Positions 1 through 7,370 of a DNA stretch of 15,176 nucleotides are shown in pieces. The position numbers and the translations under genes are program-made. Under the pieces are notes generated by a model that worked only from the letters and a program-made list of their open reading frames with translations, was not told the DNA's origin and made no database searches. Source of the DNA: Cyclobacteriaceae bacterium (GTDB lineage Bacteria; Bacteroidota; Bacteroidia; Cytophagales; Cyclobacteriaceae); NCBI GenBank assembly GCA_015492915.1, contig WGED01000427.1, positions 1 to 15,176 on the forward strand. Direction: 5' to 3'. Position 1 is the stretch's first letter, and the number at the start of each line of letters is the position of its first letter.

Positions 1-12
1 TCAAACAGGATT
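1..12 (+). repeat. 12-base direct repeat, copy 1
   Basis: TCAAACAGGATT at the very left edge recurs exactly at 602-613. The two copies bracket almost the whole gene-free region. A chance match is possible, and because the copy sits at the window edge I cannot see whether the repeat is longer on its left side. Confidence 0.4.
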
Positions 13-116
13 GCAAACCCATAATAAGTAATAATATGCTTAAATTATTTTTCATTGTTTCAATGTCTCTTTAATATGAGACACAACGTATGTATATAGC
101 GCACTTCGTTCCCGAT

Positions 117-169
117 ATATTCAATATGGCAGGAGCGTCTTATGGCCAAAATAGCCATTTTTTGAATAT
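117..169 (+). terminator. Imperfect hairpin with T-run, possible terminator
   Basis: Arm 117-124 (ATATTCAA) pairs with 162-169 (TTGAATAT), and arm 126-130 (ATGGC) pairs with 154-158 (GCCAT), with a small asymmetric internal loop between the two helices. A second, competing inner hairpin uses 142-146 (ATGGC) with the same 154-158 arm and is followed by a run of T's at 158-163, which is terminator-like on the plus strand. It could end transcription of a gene lying left of the window. The stems are AT-rich and weak, so confidence is low. Confidence 0.3.
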
Positions 170-471
170 TTCCTTACTGTCCTGCAACATTACGTTCCCG
201 CTATCCAGAGCCCACAGTAAACTCTTAAAGAACCCTACCATAAAAAAACGGTGATTTTTCATAGACTACAGACCTTGCCGCCCATCATCAGCATTGAACC
301 ACAGTAATCAAATCGCTTGTTTCTCCGGTAAATTTTTGTGAACTTTGAGTCTTCTCTTCTCTTCCGGCATTATCACCAAAATACCATCAATGAATTATTA
401 TGATGGAATGTTGTGTCATTTTGCAAAAAGACGGGGCGGTAAACGGAGTGATTCACAAATTATTCCATATT

Positions 472-488
472 TTTATACACTGTATAAA
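472..488. promoter_or_regulatory. Perfect 17-base palindrome, candidate operator
   Basis: TTTATACA-C-TGTATAAA is an exact inverted repeat with eight-base arms around one central base. It lies about 170 bases upstream of the czcA-like start codon and directly beside ACCGCCCC (488-495), which itself mirrors GGGGCGGT at 433-440. Symmetry of this kind is typical of a homodimeric regulator site, and metal-efflux operons are usually controlled by metal sensors. No regulator gene is in the window, so which protein binds is unknown. Confidence 0.35.
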
Positions 489-601
489 CCGCCCCCGGCA
501 ATGGAATGAAACTTTGGTCATGAATCATGATGACGGACATTGATTTTTAACCCGAAACCAAAGCAACCGGCCAGGAATACCAAATAAAAGACCGACAACG
601 A

Positions 602-613
602 TCAAACAGGATT
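602..613 (+). repeat. 12-base direct repeat, copy 2
   Basis: Exact second copy of TCAAACAGGATT (first copy at 1-12). It lies just upstream of the hairpin at 615-631 and 46 bases before the czcA-like start codon. Confidence 0.4.
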
Positions 614-614
614 T

Positions 615-638
615 CCCTTGAAAATTCAGGGATTTTTT
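615..638 (+). terminator. Hairpin with T6 tract just before czcA: terminator or attenuator
   Basis: CCC at 615-617 pairs with GGG at 629-631, and the stem continues with T-A and a short GA/TC segment around a small A-rich loop and one bulged T. Six T's follow at 633-638. The structure ends about 20 bases before the start codon at 659. As a simple terminator it would block the efflux operon unless the promoter lies between it and the gene, which leaves little room, so an attenuator is conceivable. The stem is short, so it could also be chance. Confidence 0.3.
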
Positions 639-658
639 ACAGTAAAAAAGAACCGGCA

Positions 659-3600
659 ATGATCAATAAGATTATCAGCTTCAGCATAAACAATAAGCTA
701 ATCATCATTCTGTTTACGCTGACTATCGCAGCTTATGGGATGTATGCTCTTTTCAACATTCCTGTAGGTGCCGTACCCGACATCACCAACAATCAGGTAC
801 AAGTCATCACCACTTCTCCTAATCTCTCAACTCAGGATGTCGAACAATTTATCACTTATCCCATAGAGCTTGAGATGTCCAACCTCCCGGGAGTGGAGGA
901 AATTCGTTCAATCTCCAAATTCGGACTATCCGTTGTCACCATCGTGTTTGATGATAACATGGGCACTTATCTGCCCAGGCAACTCATTGCAGAAAAGATC
1001 AAAACAGCTACCGCAAACATTCCCGAAGGATTCGGCTCACCTGAGATGGGACCGATCACCACCGGCCTCGGAGAGATTTATCAGTACATCCTAGATGTGA
1101 AAGAGGGGTATGAAGACAAGTACACACCCATGGATCTGCGCACAATTCAGGATTGGATGGTAAAACGGCAGCTCGCCGGCATACATGGTGTCGTGGAGGT
1201 GAATACATGGGGCGGCTATCTGAAACAATATGAGATTTCCATTAATCCGGAGATGCTTAAAAGCCGCAATATCACCCTGCTCGATGTTTATGACGCTGTC
1301 AGTCGAAACAACAGCCTTGCGGGAGGAGCTTACATTGAAAAAGAAAATCTCAGTTATTTCATACGCGGCGACGGTATGGTAAAGACCCTTGACGAGATCG
1401 GGGCCATTGTTGTGAAGAATGTGAATGACAAACCCATACTGATCCGTGACATTGCTAAAGTCCGGTTTGGTCATGCCAACAGGTTTGGCGCCATCACAGC
1501 CAATGGAGAAGGCGAAAAGGTAATGGGACAGATCATGATGCTCAAAAACGCCAACTCCAAAATGGTGATCAATGAAGTAAAAGAACGTGTGGCAGAAGTG
1601 CAGAAAAACCTTCCGGAGGGTGTGTTTATCAATCCCATCATTGAGCGTAGCGAACTAATCGGCAAAACCTCTTTTACCATTGTCGAAAATCTCTTGCTCG
1701 GATGCCTGATCGTGATATTTATCGTGATCCTGCTCCTCGGCAATGTCCGTTCTGCACTGGTTATCGCCTCACTGATCCCGCTTGCATTGCTCTTCACTAT
1801 TTCGATGATGTACATCTTCGGCATCGATGCGAATCTCATGAGCCTCGGCGCACTCGACTTCGGGATCATCATCGACGGCGCCGTGATCATCGTAGAATTT
1901 ATTGCTCTGCGCATTACCGTAGCTAAAGACAGCTTTGAAAATGCAGAAAAAAGACAACGACAATTACTCATCGACAAAATCGCCTACGAAGGGTCATCAA
2001 AAATGATCAATTCTGCCATATTCGGCCAGGTCATTATCCTGATCGTACTGATCCCTATTCTGGTACTGAGCGGCGTGGAGGGCAAGATGTTCCGCCCGAT
2101 GGCACTCTCTTTCAGCTTTGCCATCATCGGCGCCATGATTTTCGGACTTACCTGGGTTCCCGTGGCTTCTGCATTGTTTCTGAAACCCGCCAAGCGGAAT
2201 ACCATCAACAAAATCTCAAGATGGATCATGGACAAGGTTTATGCGTCATACAGTCCGGTCATAAATCTGGCCTATGACTACAAAGGAGTTGTCTTTGCTA
2301 TGGCTTTTGCCTCCCTGATCTTTACCGGTTATCTTTTTACGAAAATGGGCGGAGAATTTGTACCGACCCTCGACGAAGGTGATTTTGTAATCCAGCCTGT
2401 TTTCAAAACGGGTACTTCACTCAGTAAAACCATCGAGCTGACCACAAGAATAGAGAATATCCTGATTGATAAATTCCCTGAGGTAGATCAAATCGTATCA
2501 AGGATCGGAGCAGCGGAAGTTCCCACCGACCCGATGTCGATGGAAGAAGTAGACGTGATCATCAAGCTCAGGCCCAGGGACGAGTGGGTATCGGCAGAAA
2601 GTAAAGAAGAACTTGCAAATAAGTTTAAAGAAGCCCTGATGGTGATTCCGGGAATAGATTATGAATTTACGCAACCCATCGAAATGCGCTTCAACGAACT
2701 GATCACAGGCGTGCGTGCAGATATCGCCGTCAAGATATTTGGCGAAAACCTTGAATACCTCAATCAAAAAGCCATGGAAATCAAGCGATTAATTGAGGAT
2801 GTACCCGGTGCAGCGGACGTGGTGATGGAGAAGACAGCGGGTTTGCCTCAGATGATCGTCCAATTCAACAGGGAGAAAGTGGCTTATTACGGTTTGTCAA
2901 CCGAAGAACTTAACAATCAGCTTGCCATGGCCTTCGGCGGCGCTGTCGCTGGAAAGATATTTGAAGGCGAAAAGCGATTTGACCTCGTTGTCCGGTTTCA
3001 GAAACAATTCAGGAAAGACATCGAAAATATCCGCCAGATGAATGTGGCTCTGCCGAACGGCAATCAGGTTCGGCTATCGCAACTGGCACGGATCGAATAT
3101 ACCACAGGGCCGGCTAAAATATCGCGCGACGATACACACCGAAGAGTGGTGGTGAGTGTAAATGTCCGAAACAGGGACCTGGAGTCGGTGGTCATGGACA
3201 TTCAGGACAGGGTGAACAAACAGGTACAGTTCGATCCCGGGTATTATGTTGATTACGGCGGACAGTTCGAAAATCTGGAAAATGCGACAAACCGTTTGAA
3301 ACTGGCTGTGCCTGTTTCTCTCCTCCTGATTTTTATTTTCCTGCATTTTGCTTTTAAATCCTTCAAGGAAGCTTCATTGATTTTCACTGCGGTACCGTTG
3401 TCAGCGGTCGGAGGCGTTTTCTTTCTCTGGATTCGGGGGATGCCGTTCAGCGTATCCGCCGGTATTGGGTTTATCGCACTTTTCGGGGTTGCCGTGCTGA
3501 ATGGCATTGTCCTCATCGAATATCTTAAAGAATTAAAAAACGAAGGGATGACTGATATCAGAGAACTCGTTATGAAAGCCACCCGAGAACGACTGCGCCC

Positions 3601-5002
3601 TGTGCTGCTCACAGCTTCGGCAGCGGCTCTTGGATTTTTACCTATGGCTGTTTCTACCTCTGCCGGCGCCGAGGTACAGCGCCCGCTCGCGACGGTAGTG
3701 ATCGGTGGCCTTGTGACCTCTACCCTGCTCACCATGATCGCTCTTCCGCTCCTTTATGCAGTGCTCAACAATGTAACGGGAATTCAGGTCTGGCCATTGA
3801 AACTGAAGAAAAAAGTCGTGGTGATTTTACTGCCCTTGCTTGCAGTTGCTAGTCTCAGGGCGGAGGCACAAACCCGAGCCATTACGCTCGAGCAGGCCAT
3901 CGATATTGCTATTGAGAACAATAAAGATTTAAAAGCCTCATATCTGATGACGGAGCAGAGCAAAGCGCTGATCCCATCCGCATTCGCAATAGATCAGACA
4001 AGTATTTTCTATGAATACGACGAAAACAACATCGCCGAAAACGGTTACCCGATCAATGTGATCGGCATCAGGCAGGATTTCAAATTTCCTACGGTTTACA
4101 CCTCACAAAAGAAGGTGAATACGCTGAGCAGCATCATCTCTGAAACAGAATATATGATTCAGAGGACTAAACTATCGAAAAGGGTGGCACAATCTTATCA
4201 TACAGTTCAGTACCTTCTGAACAAGCAATACTATTATCAGGCGATCGACAGCATCCTTTCCAATATGATCAGGGCGGTGGATGCTAACTTCGAGTTAGGC
4301 GGTATCACTCAACTTGAAAAACTGAATGCCCACGCCAAAAAGCAGGACATAGCTTTAAAGATCAGGCAGCTCGACTATGACCTCGATATAGCATTGAATA
4401 ATCTTAAATCCCTGTTGCAGACAGACAGCGCCTTTGTGGTCCCTTACGAACCGCTGAGCCGGTTTGCACTGACAACAGATACAATCACACACCCCGAACT
4501 ATTGCTGAGAAGGCAGATCATAGGTTTGGAAGACGCCAAAATAAAGGCAGAAAAAAACAAATTCTTTCCGGATATCGGCCTCGCCTATTTTAGTGGTAAA
4601 AACTCATATCCGGATGCAAAAAACTACAACGGATATGCCATAAGCCTCGGTGTACCGCTTTTTTTCGGAGAGAAAAAATCAAGGGTGAATGCTGGAAAAA
4701 TATCCATGCAGATTGCAAAGGAAAGAGCGTCCGATATTCAGGTGCAATACAAAAAAAGGATCAGCGAACTCAACCGGCAACTCAGCAAATATGAAGAATC
4801 AATAAAATATTATAATGAATTCGGAGAACAACTGTACACCGAAATCATCAATAACGCACTGAAAAGTTATGAAGCCGGTGAAATCGATATTTTCAAATAT
4901 CTGCAGAGCATGGAGACGGCGACGAACATTAAGTTGGAGTATCTTCGCAATCTCTGGCAGAGCAATCTGATCATTCTCGAATTGAATTATTTTACTTTAT
5001 AA
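659..5002 (+). CDS. czcA: CzcA/CusA-family heavy-metal RND efflux pump fused to a TolC-like domain
   Basis: The 1447-residue protein has two parts. Residues 1 to about 1045 are a complete HME-type RND proton/metal antiporter: a first membrane helix, then PDITNNQVQV (40-49), the charged membrane motif DFGIIIDGAVIIVE with D400, D406 and E413, and further helix clusters near 340-510 and 880-1040. Pumps of this family trimerise in the inner membrane and expel metal ions using the proton gradient. Residues 1048-1067 (basic KLKKK, hydrophobic stretch, AEA) resemble a signal peptide, and about 1070-1447 resemble a CzcC/TolC outer-membrane factor with long helical repeats. Ordinary HME pumps end near residue 1040; fused forms of about 1450 residues are known in Bacteroidota. 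The positions of the CusA methionine triad appear to carry Q579, E630 and E680, while MRFNELITGVRADIAVK resembles CzcA, pointing to Zn/Co/Cd/Ni. The adaptor gene follows after 14 bases. Exact substrate is uncertain. Confidence 0.93.
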   Translation: MINKIISFSINNKLIIILFTLTIAAYGMYALFNIPVGAVPDITNNQVQVITTSPNLSTQDVEQFITYPIELEMSNLPGVEEIRSISKFGLSVVTIVFDDNMGTYLPRQLIAEKIKTATANIPEGFGSPEMGPITTGLGEIYQYILDVKEGYEDKYTPMDLRTIQDWMVKRQLAGIHGVVEVNTWGGYLKQYEISINPEMLKSRNITLLDVYDAVSRNNSLAGGAYIEKENLSYFIRGDGMVKTLDEIGAIVVKNVNDKPILIRDIAKVRFGHANRFGAITANGEGEKVMGQIMMLKNANSKMVINEVKERVAEVQKNLPEGVFINPIIERSELIGKTSFTIVENLLLGCLIVIFIVILLLGNVRSALVIASLIPLALLFTISMMYIFGIDANLMSLGALDFGIIIDGAVIIVEFIALRITVAKDSFENAEKRQRQLLIDKIAYEGSSKMINSAIFGQVIILIVLIPILVLSGVEGKMFRPMALSFSFAIIGAMIFGLTWVPVASALFLKPAKRNTINKISRWIMDKVYASYSPVINLAYDYKGVVFAMAFASLIFTGYLFTKMGGEFVPTLDEGDFVIQPVFKTGTSLSKTIELTTRIENILIDKFPEVDQIVSRIGAAEVPTDPMSMEEVDVIIKLRPRDEWVSAESKEELANKFKEALMVIPGIDYEFTQPIEMRFNELITGVRADIAVKIFGENLEYLNQKAMEIKRLIEDVPGAADVVMEKTAGLPQMIVQFNREKVAYYGLSTEELNNQLAMAFGGAVAGKIFEGEKRFDLVVRFQKQFRKDIENIRQMNVALPNGNQVRLSQLARIEYTTGPAKISRDDTHRRVVVSVNVRNRDLESVVMDIQDRVNKQVQFDPGYYVDYGGQFENLENATNRLKLAVPVSLLLIFIFLHFAFKSFKEASLIFTAVPLSAVGGVFFLWIRGMPFSVSAGIGFIALFGVAVLNGIVLIEYLKELKNEGMTDIRELVMKATRERLRPVLLTASAAALGFLPMAVSTSAGAEVQRPLATVVIGGLVTSTLLTMIALPLLYAVLNNVTGIQVWPLKLKKKVVVILLPLLAVASLRAEAQTRAITLEQAIDIAIENNKDLKASYLMTEQSKALIPSAFAIDQTSIFYEYDENNIAENGYPINVIGIRQDFKFPTVYTSQKKVNTLSSIISETEYMIQRTKLSKRVAQSYHTVQYLLNKQYYYQAIDSILSNMIRAVDANFELGGITQLEKLNAHAKKQDIALKIRQLDYDLDIALNNLKSLLQTDSAFVVPYEPLSRFALTTDTITHPELLLRRQIIGLEDAKIKAEKNKFFPDIGLAYFSGKNSYPDAKNYNGYAISLGVPLFFGEKKSRVNAGKISMQIAKERASDIQVQYKKRISELNRQLSKYEESIKYYNEFGEQLYTEIINNALKSYEAGEIDIFKYLQSMETATNIKLEYLRNLWQSNLIILELNYFTL

Positions 5003-5016
5003 TAAATTATCAGAAC

Positions 5017-6144
5017 ATGAGATTTTATCATTTTTCCATATTTCCTGCCATAATTACTATAGCGATCCTTTTTTCAGGTTGTACGGGTTCGACCGAGGGC
5101 GGGAAGAACACCGATAACGACAGTCTGATAGCGGTCAGCAATGAGCAATTTCGCGAAGAGCAAATGCAACTGGGGAGCACTCTGATGCACACTTTTACAA
5201 AAATCTACAAAACCAACGGTATCATTACAGCCTCACCCCAATCCAAGGCCGATGTGTACAGCTATGTGTCGGGTATTGTTAGAACCGTAAAAGTAAATCT
5301 CGGTAGTCATGTCAGAAAAGGACAGTTGCTCTGTACCGTCGAAAGCAAAGAGTTTATCAACCTGCAACGTCAGTATCTCGAATCGATGGCCAATCTGAAA
5401 GCGGTAGAAACAGAATATGAAAGAACGAAAGCTTTGTACGAGCAGAAAATCGCTTCCCAGAAGAGTTTTATTGCCATTGAAAGCGAATACAATATGTTGC
5501 AGGCCAAACTCAAAGCATTGAGAGCCGAGCTGAAAATTCTGAATGTAAATGTCAAAAACCTCGAAGCCGGCAATTTGTCGGTGTATTTGCCGATCACTTC
5601 ACCGATCGAAGGCTATATCACAGTTCAAAATAGCAATGTCGGGCAATTTATTGATTCTCAAACTTTGCTGATGAAGGTTATCGACAACAGGGATTTGCAG
5701 GTTCACTTTTATGTGTACCAGGAAAATGTCAGCAAGCTGAAAGCGGGACAATTGCTCAATCTGTACAGCCCGGATAATGTCGATAAAATTTACACTGCAA
5801 GGATATTTTCCATTGGGAAATACATCGATCCGGAAACCAAAAGCATCGATTGCCTCGCCGAACCCGATGAGGAAATGAAAAAAATATTTGTTGATGGAAT
5901 GTACTTTCAGGTTGAGGTAAGTACCGATACGATCAGAGCCCTGGCAGTACCGGATGAAGCGGTGATAAAGTCGGGTGACAGGTATTATTTACTAGTCAAA
6001 GAAAAAGCAGACGAAAACAACCTGTATCTGAGAAAAGAGGAAATAAGCATAGGTATGACGGGAGACGGTTTTACTCAGATTGTTGACGGCAAGCCGTTTA
6101 ATGATGTTTTAGTGAAAGGGGCTTATTATTTCAAAGTGCAATAA
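5017..6144 (+). CDS. czcB: CzcB/CusB-like periplasmic adaptor lipoprotein (RND efflux)
   Basis: A 375-residue membrane-fusion (adaptor) protein that would bridge the RND pump and the outer-membrane duct. The N-terminus is a lipoprotein signal with hydrophobic residues 8-19 and FSG before C22, so it is probably lipid-anchored after cleavage. Residues about 72-110 form the first half of a lipoyl-like barrel (SYVSGIVRTVKVNLGSHVRKGQLL), about 112-185 a coiled-coil hairpin, and about 190-222 the second barrel half (ITSPIEGYITVQNSNVGQFI). The beta-barrel and membrane-proximal domains fill the rest. The start codon follows the pump gene by 14 bases on the same strand, so the two are almost certainly one operon. 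No His- or Met-rich metal-binding extension is obvious. Family assignment is firm; the metal is not. Confidence 0.92.
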   Translation: MRFYHFSIFPAIITIAILFSGCTGSTEGGKNTDNDSLIAVSNEQFREEQMQLGSTLMHTFTKIYKTNGIITASPQSKADVYSYVSGIVRTVKVNLGSHVRKGQLLCTVESKEFINLQRQYLESMANLKAVETEYERTKALYEQKIASQKSFIAIESEYNMLQAKLKALRAELKILNVNVKNLEAGNLSVYLPITSPIEGYITVQNSNVGQFIDSQTLLMKVIDNRDLQVHFYVYQENVSKLKAGQLLNLYSPDNVDKIYTARIFSIGKYIDPETKSIDCLAEPDEEMKKIFVDGMYFQVEVSTDTIRALAVPDEAVIKSGDRYYLLVKEKADENNLYLRKEEISIGMTGDGFTQIVDGKPFNDVLVKGAYYFKVQ

Positions 6145-6333
6145 CAGAAATTCCCGGGCTGGTCTTTAACGGCGACAATGAGTAGAAGCCTGCCTGTGAA
6201 AATTGCTTTAACCCCGACTTGTATTATCCGTTACAAAAATCGTCAAATCTAAAAATTCATAGATCTCATGCAGATGCCTGATAATCATCTTTATATCTTT
6301 TCTGTTTGAGCGGCGAAATTTTTCCCTGTTTTT
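6145..6333 (+). other. Intergenic region between the efflux operon and the IS
   Basis: This stretch of 189 bases shows no gene. The only terminator-like structure for the efflux operon is a weak hairpin with arms AGATG (6272-6276) and CATCT (6286-6290) followed by a T-rich stretch. It is not strong enough to call a terminator with confidence. Confidence 0.4.
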
Positions 6334-6353
6334 AAATTAACGTGAGTTCGGGG
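6334..6353. repeat. Terminal inverted repeat of the IS, left end
   Basis: AAATTAACGTGAGTTCGGGG is the exact reverse complement of 7371-7390. The outer part, TTAA, is itself palindromic, so it may be a duplicated target (6337-6340 and 7384-7387) rather than part of the element. In that case the true repeat is the 13 bases from 6341. Confidence 0.85.
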
Positions 6354-6360
6354 AAATATC

Positions 6361-7134
6361 TCAAGATAGTGCAATTTTTCTTTTATTGTTAAAAGGGGCT
6401 ATAGAAGGCAGGTGATCAAAGAACGAATATGCTGCCATGGCACCCAACATATTGGAAAAACAATTATCGATACTCCGGTGCCTGGTGTGCCAAATGTTGC
6501 AAATGTACTTCATCAGGTCTATGACTGTTTCCACCAAAGACCGCTTTTTCAGATAATATTTATTTTCCATTGAGATGAGCTTGTTTTTCATGTTTTTTCT
6601 CAGTTTTGTCATCAGCGTGATGCCTTGCTTATAGAGCTCTTCCAATAATGTTCCCGAAACATATCCTGCATCTCCAAACAGCGCCCCGCTCAATCCTTCT
6701 GATAGCTGCCTGACAACCTCTTTATTGTTATCGCTCACATTGCCCGAGGTAAAACAAAAGGCCATCAGTTCCCCATTTTCATTGATGATCAAATGCAATT
6801 TTAACCCATAAAACCACCCGGTCGATGTTTTGCCCCTGTTTGCAATATCTTTGAAGACCTTATGAGAATGTATCCTGCGGTTGTCACAAACAGGAAGTTT
6901 TGTCGAATCAATATAATAAATGCCCGTCTTGGTGCCACGGCAGCACAAATGGACAAACATATATAAAGCCGGGTTGACCATTTTTTTAATCTCTATGAAA
7001 CGGTTATAGGAAACCGCATTGGGGAAAAAACTTCTCCAGGTCTTTAATATACCCTGTTGATAATAATATTTGAAGCATTTGTAACCACTGAGATGATAGA
7101 AGATCACAATGGTCATGACCTCACTTGGCGTCAT
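6361..7134 (-). CDS. IS982-family transposase, main (C-terminal) frame
   Basis: This frame holds 257 residues from its first ATG and contains the full DDE catalytic core: D76 in YIDST, D155 in LFGDAGYVS and E202 in RSLVETVID, counted from the ATG at 7134. The segment MTPSEVMTIVIFYHLSGYK near its start is typical of IS982 transposases but normally lies some 40 residues into the protein. The missing N-terminus is in the other frame at 7121-7264. The frame stays open upstream to a TAA at 7162-7164, and the residues before the ATG (KKLALSKAQ) fit the family, so the ATG at 7134 is probably not the natural start. The joined protein would be 300 residues, normal for the family. Either a mutated gene or one expressed by slippage. 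Confidence 0.85.
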   Translation of the reverse strand: MTPSEVMTIVIFYHLSGYKCFKYYYQQGILKTWRSFFPNAVSYNRFIEIKKMVNPALYMFVHLCCRGTKTGIYYIDSTKLPVCDNRRIHSHKVFKDIANRGKTSTGWFYGLKLHLIINENGELMAFCFTSGNVSDNNKEVVRQLSEGLSGALFGDAGYVSGTLLEELYKQGITLMTKLRKNMKNKLISMENKYYLKKRSLVETVIDLMKYICNIWHTRHRSIDNCFSNMLGAMAAYSFFDHLPSIAPFNNKRKIALS

Positions 7135-7264
7135 TTGTGCTTTTGATAAAGCGAGTTTTTTTTATAGGGTCTTGCAATCTATTCTGTTGAAGAAATTTTT
7201 CAAAATCCTTGTAAAAATCATCGGTTCTGACGAAGATTTCTACTAACTTGTCGGTATGTATCAT
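7121..7264 (-). CDS. IS982-family transposase, N-terminal frame (47 residues)
   Basis: A 47-residue frame beginning MIHTDKLVEIFVRTDDFYKD, which resembles the usual N-terminus of IS982 transposases. It runs to a TGA at 7121-7123 and overlaps the main frame. The switch point is an A8 run on the coding strand (plus-strand T's at 7156-7163). Joining the frames requires skipping one base (or going back two) and yields the expected 300-residue protein. A standard -1 ribosomal slip would not do this; loss of one A, by mutation or by transcriptional slippage, would. Confidence 0.75.
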   Translation of the reverse strand: MIHTDKLVEIFVRTDDFYKDFEKFLQQNRLQDPIKKTRFIKSTNDAK

Positions 7265-7324
7265 AGGTTCAAATCATTGGTTAAATATTGTTTTTGTACA
7301 ATTTTAATGATTTGAACCTTTTTT
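7265..7324. promoter_or_regulatory. IS hairpin abutting the transposase start; plus-strand terminator-like
   Basis: Arms 7265-7278 (AGGTTCAAATCATT) and 7306-7319 (AATGATTTGAACCT) are exact reverse complements of 14 bases with a 27-base loop, which holds a second small stem (ATTGT 7287-7291, ACAAT 7298-7302). On the transposase mRNA the second arm ends at the base before the ATG at 7264, so folding would block ribosome access. On the plus strand the hairpin is followed by T6 (7319-7324), which makes it look like an intrinsic terminator in that direction. Similar hairpins in other IS elements silence read-through transcripts. Confidence 0.7.
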
Positions 7325-7330
7325 CTCAAA
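7299..7330 (-). promoter_or_regulatory. Candidate transposase promoter (TTTG-N20-TAAAATTG)
   Basis: On the minus strand TTTG (plus-strand 7327-7330) is followed after 20 bases by TAAAATTG (7299-7306), one mismatch from the Bacteroidota TAnnTTTG box. Transcription would begin inside the hairpin loop a few bases downstream, so the element's own message would lack the first hairpin arm and stay translatable. This is consensus matching only. Confidence 0.4.
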
Positions 7331-7370
7331 GCTTTTAACTACATAATTAACTCTTTCCCAGCAAATTATA

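Larger units (their letters stand above)
1..658. other. Gene-free upstream region of the metal-efflux operon
   Basis: I see no convincing coding region on either strand in these 658 bases and no tRNA or rRNA. The stretch is AT-rich and holds several dyads: a small hairpin CATTG-TTT-CAATG (53-65), an imperfect long stem (117-169), short arms CCATCA/TGATGG (384-389 and 401-406), eight-base arms GGGGCGGT/ACCGCCCC (433-440 and 488-495), a 17-base palindrome (472-488) and a hairpin with a T-run (615-638). I found no good TTTG-spacer-TAnnTTTG promoter, so the start of the efflux transcript is not located. The gene to the left of the window is not visible. Inference: a long regulatory leader, possibly with terminators for the upstream gene. 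Confidence 0.6.

Noticed and set aside
433..495. Possible riboswitch or structured RNA formed by GGGGCGGT and ACCGCCCC arms
   Set aside because: The arms are eight bases and enclose a poorly paired interior. It matches no riboswitch class I recognise, so only the palindrome inside is reported.
1..658. CRISPR array or tRNA gene in the leader
   Set aside because: No regularly spaced repeats and no cloverleaf or CCA-like end could be found.
1471..1977. Minus-strand open frame of 168 codons inside the RND pump gene
   Set aside because: Lies opposite the conserved DFGIIIDGA region of the pump. No independent evidence for a gene.
3253..3735. Minus-strand open frame of 160 codons inside the RND pump gene
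   Set aside because: Antisense shadow of a highly conserved membrane segment. Its composition is Ser/Thr/Arg-rich without any recognisable domain.
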